From Algibacter sp. L3A6 (GTDB lineage: Bacteria > Bacteroidota > Bacteroidia > Flavobacteriales > Flavobacteriaceae): DNA of 64,000 nucleotides. Position numbers and translations under genes: made by a program. The notes below the pieces were generated by a model. The model did not search any database. It was not told the origin of the DNA and was given only the letters and a program-made list of their open reading frames with translations. Of the stretch, positions 8,405 to 17,475 are shown one piece after another. The stretch is taken from NCBI RefSeq assembly GCF_009796825.1, contig NZ_CP047030.1, forward strand, positions 1,773,501 to 1,837,500. Reading direction: 5' to 3'. How positions within the stretch are numbered: the stretch's first letter is position 1; each line of letters starts with the position of its first letter.

Positions 8405-11204
8405 GAATAAAATAACCCTTATTTTTTTATTCGGAATTTTTTCAATTAGCCTCCATTCTCAACAAACTTTCGTGAAGGGTAGCGTGCTAGATGCACTTAC
8501 TTTTGAGTCTTTAGAAAACGTATCGGTAACTATCGAAAACAGCAATTTATCGATGGAGACCAATATACTTGGTGAGTTTTTATTCGAGAAAAACCTACCG
8601 CTAGGAGAACAAATATTGAGAGTTTCAAAAATTGGATATATATCAAAGCGTTTCCCTATTATAATAAATAAAAATGAAACTGTTGATATTTCTGGTATTA
8701 CCTTAGATTTAGATACTACGGCTACTAGCAATTTGTTTACAATCACATTATCTGATGATGAATTAAACGATGATTCTAGCGGTGCCGATAATATTTCAGG
8801 ACTCTTAGCTTCGTCGCTCGATGTTTTTCAGCGTACGGCAGCATTCGAATTTAGTCCGTCCTTTTTCCGTCTTCGTGGATTAGATTCTAAAAACAGCACC
8901 CTTTTAATTAATGGTATCGAAATGAACAAAACCAACAACGGTAGGCCACAATGGAGTAATTGGGGAGGTATTAATGATGTGTTACGCAATCAAGAATTAT
9001 CTACAGGTTTAGCGCCCTCAAACTATAGTTTTGGTGGCGTTTTGGGTACAAATAATATAAACATTCGGGCGTCGCAAACTAGAGCCGGAGGGCGCATTAC
9101 CTATTCGTCGTCTAACCGAAGTTATAGCAATCGCCTTATGGCAACGTATGCTTCAGGTTTGTTAAAAAATAATTGGGCATATACAGTAACGTTAGGTCGT
9201 CGATGGGGAAATGAAGGATATCAAGAGGCGACGAGTTATAATTCAAATTCATTTTTCACTTCCGTGGAAAAAATAATAAACGAGAACCATAGCCTTAGTT
9301 TTTCTGCGATTTACACACCAAATCGCCGAGGTAAATCGTCACCAAACACACAAGAGGTCTTCGATTTAAAAGGCATTAAATACAACGAATATTGGGGGTG
9401 GCAAGATGGCGAAAAACGAAATTCTAGAATAAAAGAAGTGAGCGAACCTATTGTGGTGCTTAACCATTACTGGAATTTAAATAGTAAAATCAAGTTAAAT
9501 ACCAATATAGCCTATCAGTTTGGTAAAATGGGAAATAGCCGATTAGATTACAACGGGAAAGATTTAATTGATGGTTTTCCTCAAGGAGGTGGAGCAAACC
9601 CGAGTGCAAGCTATTATCAAAAATTACCAAGTTATTTTGAGAGAAACTTTCCCGATCAATTAGGTTTTGCGTATCAGGCTTTACAAACGTTTCAAGATGG
9701 TGGTCAAATTGATTGGAATGCCATGTATAGCACCAATATTGCTAATGCCCAAAACGGAGGTAATGCAACTTATGCCGTGTATGAAGATCGTGTAGATGAT
9801 AAACAGCTTACTGTAAACTCTATTTTAAATAAAGAAATAAACGACCATGTTAACTTCAATGCGGGTATTAATTTTAAAAGTTTAAACTCCGAAAATTTTG
9901 CTCAAGTTTTAGATCTTTTAGGTGCTGAAACTTATTTGGATATCGATGGTTTTGCAACAAATATTAACGAAGCTCAAAACGATTTATTAAACCCTAACCG
10001 CATAGTTGGAGTGGGAGATAAGTTTAAATATGACTATAATATTTTTGCAAACGAAATTGGAGGATATGCGCAAACACAATTTTCTTATAATAAAACGGAT
10101 TTTTATGTAGCAGCTAGTGTGAAAAACACACAATATCAGCGTGAAGGTATTTATCAAAATGGTGGGTTTCCAGATAACTCATTTGGTGAAGGCGATAAGT
10201 TAAGTTTTATGGGCTTTGGTGCAAAAGCCGGGTTTACTTATAAGCTATCTGGTAAACATGTGTTTAATATTAATGGTGGTTATATTTCGAGAGCACCAAC
10301 ATTGCAAAACACGTTTTCAAATTCTAGAGAAAACCATAATGTTGTACCAGATATTACAGAAGAAAAAATAACGTCTGCAGATGCAAGTTATGTATTCCGG
10401 TCGTCTGTGGTTAAAGCTAAACTTACAGGTTATTACACAAAGGTTACTGATGCTAGTGAAATTTCATTCTTTTTTGCCGATGGTATTGGTGGCGATAATT
10501 TGGCTTTTGTACAAGAAATTCTTCAAGGTATTGAAAAGCAACATATAGGTGCCGAGTTTGGTGTTGAAGCACAAGTAACACCAACTATAAAATTAAAAGG
10601 TGCTGCCGCTATTGGGCAGTTTACGTATAATAATAACCCCAATTTATTTTTATCTACAGAGCCGGACGACGAGGCGTTAGCTGCGGGTTTTATAGATGGG
10701 TTTAAAGATTTTGGACAATCGAAATTAAAAGACTACAGGCTCGCCGCTGGACCGCAAAATGCCTTTTCTGTAGGTTTTGAATATAGCGATCCCGATTATT
10801 GGTGGTTTGGAGCTACGGCAAACTTTTTTGCAAATACCTATATAGATGTGAGCCCGTTAACGCGTTCTTCAAATTTTTCAACCGATTTTGATGGTAATGT
10901 TTTTAATGATTACGATGAGGTTTTGGCTAGAGAACTTCTAAAGCAAGAACGGTTTGATGATTATATGGTGGTGAATTTAATTGGAGGAAAATCGTGGAAG
11001 GTTGGTGAGTATTACATCGGTTTTTTTGCTAGCATTAATAATTTATTAGATCAAGTTTATAAATCTGGTGGGTTTGAGCAAGGAAGAAATGCAAATTTTA
11101 GAGAGCTTAGAGATGATAAAGCTTTGGATACTCCTGTTTTTGGATCGAAATATTGGTATGGTCGTGGTACCACTTATTTTTTGAATTTGAATGTGAGATT
11201 TTAA
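8403..11204 (+). CDS. TonB-dependent outer-membrane receptor, second copy
   Basis: Outer-membrane TonB-dependent transporter of about 933 aa. The ATG at 8403 puts the signal peptide first (MNKITLIFLFGIFSISLHS before Q); an in-frame ATG at 8367 would add 12 residues. A carboxypeptidase-like domain covers ~20-95, a plug follows (FFRLRGLDSKNSTLLINGIEMN), and the barrel ends in LNLNVRF with a terminal Phe. The plug has the PQWSNWGG pattern also seen as VYWSNWAG in the receptor at 653, so the two are related subfamily members. Next is a DUF5689-type lipoprotein (81-bp gap), and the divergent neighbour is an exported nuclease-fold protein. Confidence 0.9.
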   Translation: MNKITLIFLFGIFSISLHSQQTFVKGSVLDALTFESLENVSVTIENSNLSMETNILGEFLFEKNLPLGEQILRVSKIGYISKRFPIIINKNETVDISGITLDLDTTATSNLFTITLSDDELNDDSSGADNISGLLASSLDVFQRTAAFEFSPSFFRLRGLDSKNSTLLINGIEMNKTNNGRPQWSNWGGINDVLRNQELSTGLAPSNYSFGGVLGTNNINIRASQTRAGGRITYSSSNRSYSNRLMATYASGLLKNNWAYTVTLGRRWGNEGYQEATSYNSNSFFTSVEKIINENHSLSFSAIYTPNRRGKSSPNTQEVFDLKGIKYNEYWGWQDGEKRNSRIKEVSEPIVVLNHYWNLNSKIKLNTNIAYQFGKMGNSRLDYNGKDLIDGFPQGGGANPSASYYQKLPSYFERNFPDQLGFAYQALQTFQDGGQIDWNAMYSTNIANAQNGGNATYAVYEDRVDDKQLTVNSILNKEINDHVNFNAGINFKSLNSENFAQVLDLLGAETYLDIDGFATNINEAQNDLLNPNRIVGVGDKFKYDYNIFANEIGGYAQTQFSYNKTDFYVAASVKNTQYQREGIYQNGGFPDNSFGEGDKLSFMGFGAKAGFTYKLSGKHVFNINGGYISRAPTLQNTFSNSRENHNVVPDITEEKITSADASYVFRSSVVKAKLTGYYTKVTDASEISFFFADGIGGDNLAFVQEILQGIEKQHIGAEFGVEAQVTPTIKLKGAAAIGQFTYNNNPNLFLSTEPDDEALAAGFIDGFKDFGQSKLKDYRLAAGPQNAFSVGFEYSDPDYWWFGATANFFANTYIDVSPLTRSSNFSTDFDGNVFNDYDEVLARELLKQERFDDYMVVNLIGGKSWKVGEYYIGFFASINNLLDQVYKSGGFEQGRNANFRELRDDKALDTPVFGSKYWYGRGTTYFLNLNVRF

Positions 11205-11285
11205 ATAAAAAACTGGTAGGTTAAAATTATAGCGTAGTACCATGCTGAGCTTTTAGCGGCAGCAAATAATATAAAAATATTAATC

Positions 11286-12722
11286 ATGAAAAATTTTAAA
11301 ATACTAATTGTCATTTTTCTGATGCAAACACTTATAATATCTTGTGTGAAAGATGATGATTATAGCGTTCCCGATATATCAATTACAGAACCTGATATTC
11401 CTCAAGATAAAATAACCACTTTCAAAACCATTAGGTCACTTTACGATCAGGCTATAAATAGTGGGAATTCGACAGCTAGAATTGATGAAGATTCAGAATT
11501 ATATATTGAAGGTTACGTGGTGTCTTCCGATAAATCGGGAAACTTTTTTGAAGAGTTAATTATTCAGAATAAAATAGATGATTCTAGTCCCGATAATGAT
11601 CCAAGAATGGGATTTCAAGTCGCTATCAATGTGTCTAGTTTATCGGATACTTATCAATTTGGACAAAAAGTATATCTAAAAATGGCGGGATTAACTATTG
11701 GAGAAAGTAGTGGTGTCATTTCCATTGGGAAAGGTGATGGAGCGCGTGTGGAACAAATTCAACCTTCAGAATATAAAAACATTATTATCAGAAGTAATGA
11801 AGTGGTGGATATTCAGCCTAAAGTTGCACATATTACAGGTTTAACAAGTTGGGATCATAATACACTAGTTCAGTTAGAAAGCATGCAATTAAATCGTTTT
11901 GAGTTGGGAGCCACATTTGCTAGCGAATCTATAGATGAGTATGATGGTATTAGAACTTTAGTAAGTTGCGAAACTGGTGTTTCTATACGGATGCAAACTA
12001 GTACGTTTTCCGATTTTAAATCTTTAATTGTTCCACAAGGACAAGGAAGCGTTACAGGAATTTTTGCAAGAGATTTTGGAGACGATTTTAATGTGCTTGT
12101 TTTAAATAGTTCGGCAGATATGAGTTTTACTTCTGAAACCCGTTGCGACCCAATAGAATTAGGTTGTGGTATTGCTGAAACATTGGGGACAGGGAATTTG
12201 TTTTATGAAGATTTTGAACTGCAACGAAATAATAGGCCTATAGAGATTGAAGGTTGGACTAATTATATTGAAGCAGGTACAGAAGCGTGGGAAGGTTATT
12301 CATCTACGTCTTCAAATGCATCTTTGGGACGTTCGGCACGGTTTCAATGTTCTAGTTCTGGAGACGATTCTAATATAGGTTGGTTAATTACACCGGCTAT
12401 TAATTTAGACGAGCAGGATGGTGAAACACTTCGTTTTAAAACGTCTAATAGTTTAGCAAATAGTAGTTTTTTAGAAATTTTGTATTCTTTAGATTGGGAT
12501 GGTGATGAAGCCAATATTACTACTGCTACTTGGGGTACAATATCCGATGCTTATGTGGTGAAAGATACCGACTCGTTTGTGCCGTGGTTTAATTCGGGTG
12601 CTGTAGATTTATCTTGCGAAAGTGGAACCATGTATATCGCTTTTAAGTTTACAGGAAGTGGCGAAGATACCTTTGATGGTATTTATGAGTTGGATGAAAT
12701 TAGCGTGGATTTTGTGGAATAA
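11286..12722 (+). CDS. DUF5689-type lipoprotein
   Basis: A surface lipoprotein with lipobox LIISC (Cys20). Residues ~40-280 match the DUF5689 pattern (YIEGYVVSSDKSGNFFEELIIQ, later GQKVYLKMAGL and PQGQGSVTGIF), which I understand as OB-fold-like. The C-terminal ~170 residues resemble a jelly-roll/choice-of-anchor module (LFYEDFE at its start, GWLITPAINL, then a YELDEISVDF end). It has no T9SS sorting tail. It follows the TonB receptor and probably works with it in binding ligand at the cell surface. OB-like folds are common in nucleic-acid binding and in some extracellular nucleases, which fits the nuclease neighbours; that link is inferred. Confidence 0.8.
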   Translation: MKNFKILIVIFLMQTLIISCVKDDDYSVPDISITEPDIPQDKITTFKTIRSLYDQAINSGNSTARIDEDSELYIEGYVVSSDKSGNFFEELIIQNKIDDSSPDNDPRMGFQVAINVSSLSDTYQFGQKVYLKMAGLTIGESSGVISIGKGDGARVEQIQPSEYKNIIIRSNEVVDIQPKVAHITGLTSWDHNTLVQLESMQLNRFELGATFASESIDEYDGIRTLVSCETGVSIRMQTSTFSDFKSLIVPQGQGSVTGIFARDFGDDFNVLVLNSSADMSFTSETRCDPIELGCGIAETLGTGNLFYEDFELQRNNRPIEIEGWTNYIEAGTEAWEGYSSTSSNASLGRSARFQCSSSGDDSNIGWLITPAINLDEQDGETLRFKTSNSLANSSFLEILYSLDWDGDEANITTATWGTISDAYVVKDTDSFVPWFNSGAVDLSCESGTMYIAFKFTGSGEDTFDGIYELDEISVDFVE

Positions 12723-12763
12723 TAATTTGTTATTTAGACGTAACAAGTTTTAAATAAAAAGTC

Positions 12764-12771
12764 TAATTTCG
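12764..12771 (+). promoter_or_regulatory. -7 box giving a predicted leaderless start at 12776
   Basis: TAATTTCG, a one-base variant of TAnnTTTG, ends 4 nt before the ATG, so transcription would begin at about the A of the start codon. Confidence 0.45.
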
Positions 12772-12775
12772 CCGC

Positions 12776-13153
12776 ATGAGCACATTCGATATTTTATTTT
12801 ATCATTTTTTTAATCACTTCAAACTCAAGAAAAACAAGAAAGCTAATAGCATTGCTACCTTTTATGTTTCGTTTTTGCAATGCAGTTTATTGTTGCTTTT
12901 GGGCGTTTTTTTTGCTAAGTTTTTTAGAAAAATGCACATGGATACGATGTCTTCTGGTAAGGCTTGGACTATTTTTATACTAGTAGTAATATTTATTTAT
13001 TTTAAAAACTGGATGTACTATGGTGGTAGAAAGCGTAAAGTGCTAAATGCCAAAATGATTAAAAACAAAAAGCTAACCTACAATATTTGGTTTTTGGGCT
13101 TTTTACCCATTATCATTTTAGCTTTAACTATGGTGCTTTTACAAGCTGTCTAA
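12776..13153 (+). CDS. Small membrane protein, unknown function
   Basis: A 125-aa basic protein with three hydrophobic segments (about 30-50, 64-80 and 105-123). Between the second and third is a Lys/Arg-rich loop (YGGRKRKVLNAKMIKNKK). No family recognised and no catalytic residues suggested. It follows the DUF5689 gene by 53 bp but has its own candidate promoter box, so it may be transcribed separately. It is convergent with the nuclease-fold gene ending at 13164, with only 10 bp between them. Confidence 0.7.
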   Translation: MSTFDILFYHFFNHFKLKKNKKANSIATFYVSFLQCSLLLLLGVFFAKFFRKMHMDTMSSGKAWTIFILVVIFIYFKNWMYYGGRKRKVLNAKMIKNKKLTYNIWFLGFLPIIILALTMVLLQAV

Positions 13154-13163
13154 AAAAATAAAA

Positions 13164-14135
13164 TTATTTTTTGAAAACGGCATATACTGGAAAGTGATCG
13201 CTATATCCTCCTTTGTAGCGTTGGCCAACATAAGTTCTGTAAGGCGCACCTTTGTATCTGCCTTCAAATATTTTTAAGAAATCTTCATCAAAAATATTAG
13301 AAAGACTGTATTCGTATAAATTATCGGAGGTTTTAAAAAAGTTAGTCGAAATTAAAATCTGGTCGAATAAATTCCATTGTCTGTTGTGTTTCGTGCTGCC
13401 GCGGTTAAAAGATCGTAAGGTTTCCATAGGGTTGAACAGGCTGTAATTATCAACTAAACGCTTAATACTGTTATTGTGCGGATCATCATTAAAATCGCCT
13501 ATAACTATAATTTTAGCTTCGGGATCTTCTAAGGTTATACTAGAAATAATCTCACCAACTTTATCAGATGATGCCATACGTTTATGTTCCGTTTCTTTTG
13601 CACCTTCACGCCTAGACGACCAATGGTTTACTATAACATGTACTTTTTCACCATCTAGAATACCGGAAACTAATAAAACATCACGTGTATAATCGGGTAA
13701 ACCTTTGTCGTTTTTTAATTCAATGGAAAAAGGTTCGGAATGCAGAACCTGAAACACATCTTTATCATAAATTAACGCGACATCAATACCTCGTTCGTCT
13801 GGAGAATTATAATGAACATAACCGTAATTAAAGGGCTCTAAATGTTTAGATGAAATTAAATCTTTAATGACTTTAGCGTTTTCAATTTCTGCTAAACCTA
13901 CAACAGCGGGGTGTTTTCCTGTTTCTCTTTTGCCTATATTAGAAATAACAAAACCGAGTTTTCTTAGTTTTTTATCATAACGTTTTGGAGTCCATTTTTT
14001 AATAGATTTAGGAGTGAAATCATTGTCGTACTTTAGTTTATCATTAAAAGTATCAAATAAGTTTTCCGTATTATAAAAGGCAACTGTTTGTAAATCGTTA
14101 CGAACGGGAATATTTTCGAAAGGTTTTATTATCAT
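13164..14135 (-). CDS. Endonuclease/exonuclease/phosphatase family protein without signal peptide
   Basis: Second DNase I-like phosphodiesterase of the region, 323 aa. Motifs: FYNTENLFD, GLAEIEN, GIDVALIY, NHWSSRREG, IGDFNDDP and YSDHFPVY, so all superfamily metal and catalytic positions are present. Unlike the paralogue at 7223-8404 it begins directly with MIIKPFENIPVRNDLQ, has no hydrophobic N-terminus and is probably cytoplasmic. One possibility is that the pair splits the work between envelope and cytoplasm (oligonucleotide trimming after uptake), but the substrate could equally be phosphoesters or lipids. The -7 box 4 nt upstream predicts a leaderless mRNA. Confidence 0.85.
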   Translation of the reverse strand: MIIKPFENIPVRNDLQTVAFYNTENLFDTFNDKLKYDNDFTPKSIKKWTPKRYDKKLRKLGFVISNIGKRETGKHPAVVGLAEIENAKVIKDLISSKHLEPFNYGYVHYNSPDERGIDVALIYDKDVFQVLHSEPFSIELKNDKGLPDYTRDVLLVSGILDGEKVHVIVNHWSSRREGAKETEHKRMASSDKVGEIISSITLEDPEAKIIVIGDFNDDPHNNSIKRLVDNYSLFNPMETLRSFNRGSTKHNRQWNLFDQILISTNFFKTSDNLYEYSLSNIFDEDFLKIFEGRYKGAPYRTYVGQRYKGGYSDHFPVYAVFKK

Positions 14136-14139
14136 GAGT

Positions 14140-14147
14140 CAAAAATA
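14140..14147 (-). promoter_or_regulatory. -7 box giving a predicted leaderless start at 14135
   Basis: On the minus strand TATTTTTG is followed by ACTC and then the ATG, a 4-nt spacing. Confidence 0.55.
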
Positions 14148-14225
14148 TGCTAAAATAATTAAACATTTAATTATCGTATTTAATCCACGTTATTTTACTA
14201 TCAATTGAGTAAGAAGTTTGCATGA

Positions 14226-14257
14226 AAAAAGCCGAATAAAGTTATTATTCAGCTTTT
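14226..14257 (-). terminator. Terminator after the T9SS-sorted protein gene
   Basis: AAAGCCGAATAA and TTATTCAGCTTT are inverted arms with one mismatch, which becomes a G-U pair in the minus-strand transcript. The minus strand then runs into T6. Confidence 0.75.
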
Positions 14258-14290
14258 TATTATCGATTATGGAGTTATATCCTTCCTTTT

Positions 14291-16519
14291 TTATTTTTTT
14301 AAAATACGTTTACTAAATGTACCGTGGCTACTTTCTACTTTTAAAATATAAATGCCTTCGGCTAAATTTGAAAGATTTACGGTTGGTGCATCTGTTTTGT
14401 TTTTTAGAACTTCTTGACCGACTAAACTATAAATGGTGGTTTTTTTAATAGTTGCTCCGTTTTTTAATTTAATATGTAATTGCGATGTTGTTGGGTTTGG
14501 ATACACACTTAAATTTTCGTTTTTAAAACTTTTACTGCTTAGCGTAGCATTGTTTTTTAAGAAAACTAAAGTATTCGGTTCAAAATTATGTGTTATTGTA
14601 AATGTTTTTTCTGCCGCATTAACAGATGAAATTTCTATATCTACCCAATTGCCATCTTTATATATTTGTGCGGTTAGGTTTGATGGGTCTGTAATGTTAT
14701 CCGTGAAATCTGCATTGTTGTAGGTTAAGTTTACGGTGCTTTGGTGGCTAGATTCATTTAGCGTAACTAATTTGTAATAGGTTTTAGCATAACTGTTGTT
14801 TGGAAGATTTCCTATTTTGCTTTTAAATGCAATGCTTGTTGTGTCTAGCAATTCTATTTTTAACGTTTCATCGGGTGCTAAGCTGGTTGTTTCTAAGTTA
14901 ACATTGTAAACTGTATTATTATAAGTAATATCTTCTTCAGAATTGTTTTTCTCTATATCAACGCTTTTACCACCTTGGTTTGGTGTAAAATATTTTGCTC
15001 TTATTTCAACATTATAACTGTAAACTTTATCGAAATCTGAGAAAACAAAACCGTTATTAAATCGGTTAAGGTTGGTTATATATCCTGAGATTTCGTTATT
15101 ATCAAAAACATGTTCTTGTGTGAATTGCAAGGTAGAGAAATCGAAAGATAAAATAGCCGCATTTACGCCGGAAGAAGAATGATATCCTCCGATAAGATAT
15201 ACTTTTCCTTCCTCTTGAGAAATATCCAAATTATTATTTAAAGCAAGCGAAAAATCATCACCATTTGTACTTTTTGGGAACTCATATCTTATTGTTTTTA
15301 AAGGATCTCCGTTTATTTCATACATATAATATGTATTTGAATAATCTGAGTTAAGTTCGCTAGCTGTATAATAAAATTTATCGTTATATGTAAAGTATGC
15401 ATCGGTATCTTTAGTGTTGTTTACTAAATTGTAATATGTGCCATCAGGATTTACTATATTTAGAGCATCATTATTTTCATCTATATAAATAACAGAACCA
15501 TTTAATTCTTTTATTGGTTTAGACATGGCATAGCCTTCAGAGGTGTTTTTAGCCCTATACCCTCGAGTGCCATCATAATTTTCTTTACTTACATTAAAAA
15601 TAAAAAGTGGAATTTGAGTTTGACTAGCTCCAAACATTATGTCGCCATTAGTATAACAAAGTTCTCGCCCTTCATCTATAAAATCATTAGGGCCATCTGT
15701 AACACCCCAAGTTCTGTATAAACCTTGAAAATAAATATAAGAATCTTCTAATAATATGTCACTTGGGCCAACACCGGTGTTAGAGTTTCCGTTAACATAT
15801 AATTTCGTCATTCTATAGTTGCTAAGACCATCAAATTTATATAAGTCTGTTCTGTTTTGTGTGTTGTCACCAATAAAATAATAAGTGCCTTTCCAGTAAA
15901 ATATATTTGTTATTAGAGTTAAACTATTAAAATCATCTACGGAGTTTCCTGTGCCTGTATTACCATCAAATTCATAACTGTTTTCTAAAATACCATCACC
16001 ATTAAAAATACTTATAAAAAAATTATAACCACCAGCATATCTATTACCACTTAATGTGTATGGTGGGTAATATTCCCTTCTTTGTTTAATAATTTTATTA
16101 TTGCTTGTTCGGGTTATACTTTCGGCGGAAGTAGAAGATGTTACTAGCGTAGCACTAGTTCTGCCATCATTTATTCTATAGGCTTTGTCTTCACTTTGGG
16201 AGTTATATAAACGACTACTAAATAAAAAAACATCATTATCTATTGCGTAATTTTCTTTGTCTAAGCCTTCAAAACTGTATCTGTTATTTTCTAAGCCTTG
16301 TATTTGGTTTGTAGTTTCATTAGAGCCATTGCTTACATAGGCACCCAATTTATAAGGGCTTCCAGATTCCGTCATGGTAAATAATATGTCGTTATTTAAT
16401 GTTTTGAGCCCGGTTACTCCTCTTCTATAAACATTATTTTCTGTTTGTTTTATTAATCTGAGTTGTGCATGTGTGTATAAGCTGAAAAGTGTACACAATA
16501 AAAGTAATTTTGTTTTCAT
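14291..16519 (-). CDS. Secreted protein with type IX secretion sorting domain
   Basis: A 742-aa exported protein. The ATG at 16519 gives a clean signal peptide (MKTKLLLLCTLFSLYTHA before Q); an upstream in-frame ATG at 16576 would add 19 residues and spoil it. The last ~75 residues are a type A T9SS C-terminal domain: LSVYPNPTTSQLHIKL, then VGQEVL, then NLAEGIYILKV and a basic KRILKK end. The T9SS exports such proteins and often attaches them to the cell surface. The middle is beta-rich, with repeated motifs such as NDILFTMTESG, DVFLFSSRLYN and YFIGDNTQN that suggest a propeller-like fold. No enzyme domain is recognised. It is divergent from the LytTR/histidine kinase operon. Confidence 0.85.
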   Translation of the reverse strand: MKTKLLLLCTLFSLYTHAQLRLIKQTENNVYRRGVTGLKTLNNDILFTMTESGSPYKLGAYVSNGSNETTNQIQGLENNRYSFEGLDKENYAIDNDVFLFSSRLYNSQSEDKAYRINDGRTSATLVTSSTSAESITRTSNNKIIKQRREYYPPYTLSGNRYAGGYNFFISIFNGDGILENSYEFDGNTGTGNSVDDFNSLTLITNIFYWKGTYYFIGDNTQNRTDLYKFDGLSNYRMTKLYVNGNSNTGVGPSDILLEDSYIYFQGLYRTWGVTDGPNDFIDEGRELCYTNGDIMFGASQTQIPLFIFNVSKENYDGTRGYRAKNTSEGYAMSKPIKELNGSVIYIDENNDALNIVNPDGTYYNLVNNTKDTDAYFTYNDKFYYTASELNSDYSNTYYMYEINGDPLKTIRYEFPKSTNGDDFSLALNNNLDISQEEGKVYLIGGYHSSSGVNAAILSFDFSTLQFTQEHVFDNNEISGYITNLNRFNNGFVFSDFDKVYSYNVEIRAKYFTPNQGGKSVDIEKNNSEEDITYNNTVYNVNLETTSLAPDETLKIELLDTTSIAFKSKIGNLPNNSYAKTYYKLVTLNESSHQSTVNLTYNNADFTDNITDPSNLTAQIYKDGNWVDIEISSVNAAEKTFTITHNFEPNTLVFLKNNATLSSKSFKNENLSVYPNPTTSQLHIKLKNGATIKKTTIYSLVGQEVLKNKTDAPTVNLSNLAEGIYILKVESSHGTFSKRILKK

Positions 16520-16629
16520 AAGTATTGTTTTATAGCTAATACAAAGATTTATTTTTAAATAAAGGAAGTGTAGCATAGTTGTATAGATTGTATTAAAAAC
16601 TGTATAAATGGTGTTTTTTTTCTTTTTTG

Positions 16630-16691
16630 ACCAACTATGTTTACTTTTTAGCAGGTTATATTAGTTTTTAAACTATTCATACATAGTTGGT
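16630..16691. promoter_or_regulatory. Widely spaced 11-bp inverted repeat between the secreted-protein gene and the LytTR operon
   Basis: ACCAACTATGT (16630-16640) and ACATAGTTGGT (16681-16691) are perfect inverted copies 40 bp apart, in the intergenic region and 22 bp before the -7 box of the regulator operon. The site suits a dimeric or tandem regulator, perhaps the adjacent LytTR protein. Confidence 0.5.
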
Positions 16692-16712
16692 TGTAAAATG
16701 TGTAATTAATTT

Positions 16713-16720
16713 TAACTTTG
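16713..16720 (+). promoter_or_regulatory. -7 box for the LytTR/kinase operon
   Basis: TAACTTTG matches TAnnTTTG, 14 nt before the ATG at 16735. Confidence 0.55.
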
Positions 16721-16734
16721 AGAAAACTTCTAAA

Positions 16735-17469
16735 ATGATAAAAGCAATTATTATAGATGATGAATCTAACGCTATTGAGGGATTGTCTTGGGAACTCTCT
16801 AAGTTTAGCGACAACATAGAAGTTGTAACTAGCTTTACAGATCCAGAATTGGCTTTAAAATATTTAAAGCATGAGCAAATAGATTGTGTGTTTCTCGATA
16901 TTGAAATGCCCATTATGGATGGTTTTACATTTTTAGAAAAAGTACCTAATAGAAATTTTTCGGTGGTAATAACCACGGCCTATAATGAATATGCTCTAAA
17001 AGCCTTAAAAAAAGAAGCCATAGACTATTTACTAAAACCAATTGATTCCGACGATTTAAAAGTGGCAATAGAGAAAATTGAAAAGCAAAATATAGAACGT
17101 TACAGTTTGGAGAATTTTGAATCCATACTTTTAAAGTTTAATAATAATCTAAGTCGAAAAAAAATAACTATTAGTACCGATGGGAAGTTGGTTTTTTTAA
17201 AACCAGATGATATTTATTATGTCGAATCGGATGGCAATTATTGCACAATCCATTGCCAAAACCAGAAGAAATTAGTCGTTACCAAAAAGCTTAAGTCGTT
17301 TTGTGAAATCTTGCCTGATGAACAGTTTTTTAGAATTCATAATTCCTATATTATTAATTTAAATAAAGTTAAAGAGTTTATTAAGGTTGATGGCTATGTT
17401 GTTTTAGAAAATAGCGCTAAAATACCCGTATCTAGACAAAGAAAAACAGAACTTTTAAGAAAATTATAG
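16735..17469 (+). CDS. LytTR-family response regulator
   Basis: Two-component transcription factor, 244 aa. The start at 16735 (MIKAIIIDDES) is the usual receiver beginning; an ATG at 16687 lies upstream of the promoter box. The receiver domain (1-~120) has the acidic pair IDDES, phospho-acceptor Asp55 in FLDIEMP, and the KPID switch Lys. The LytTR DNA-binding domain (~140-244) shows LKPDDIYYVESDGNYC, the conserved FFRIHNSYIINL and IPVSRQRK. It forms an operon with the histidine kinase 6 bp downstream, and is probably phosphorylated by it. The inverted repeat upstream is a candidate autoregulatory site. Confidence 0.93.
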   Translation: MIKAIIIDDESNAIEGLSWELSKFSDNIEVVTSFTDPELALKYLKHEQIDCVFLDIEMPIMDGFTFLEKVPNRNFSVVITTAYNEYALKALKKEAIDYLLKPIDSDDLKVAIEKIEKQNIERYSLENFESILLKFNNNLSRKKITISTDGKLVFLKPDDIYYVESDGNYCTIHCQNQKKLVVTKKLKSFCEILPDEQFFRIHNSYIINLNKVKEFIKVDGYVVLENSAKIPVSRQRKTELLRKL

Positions 17470-17475
17470 TTATAA

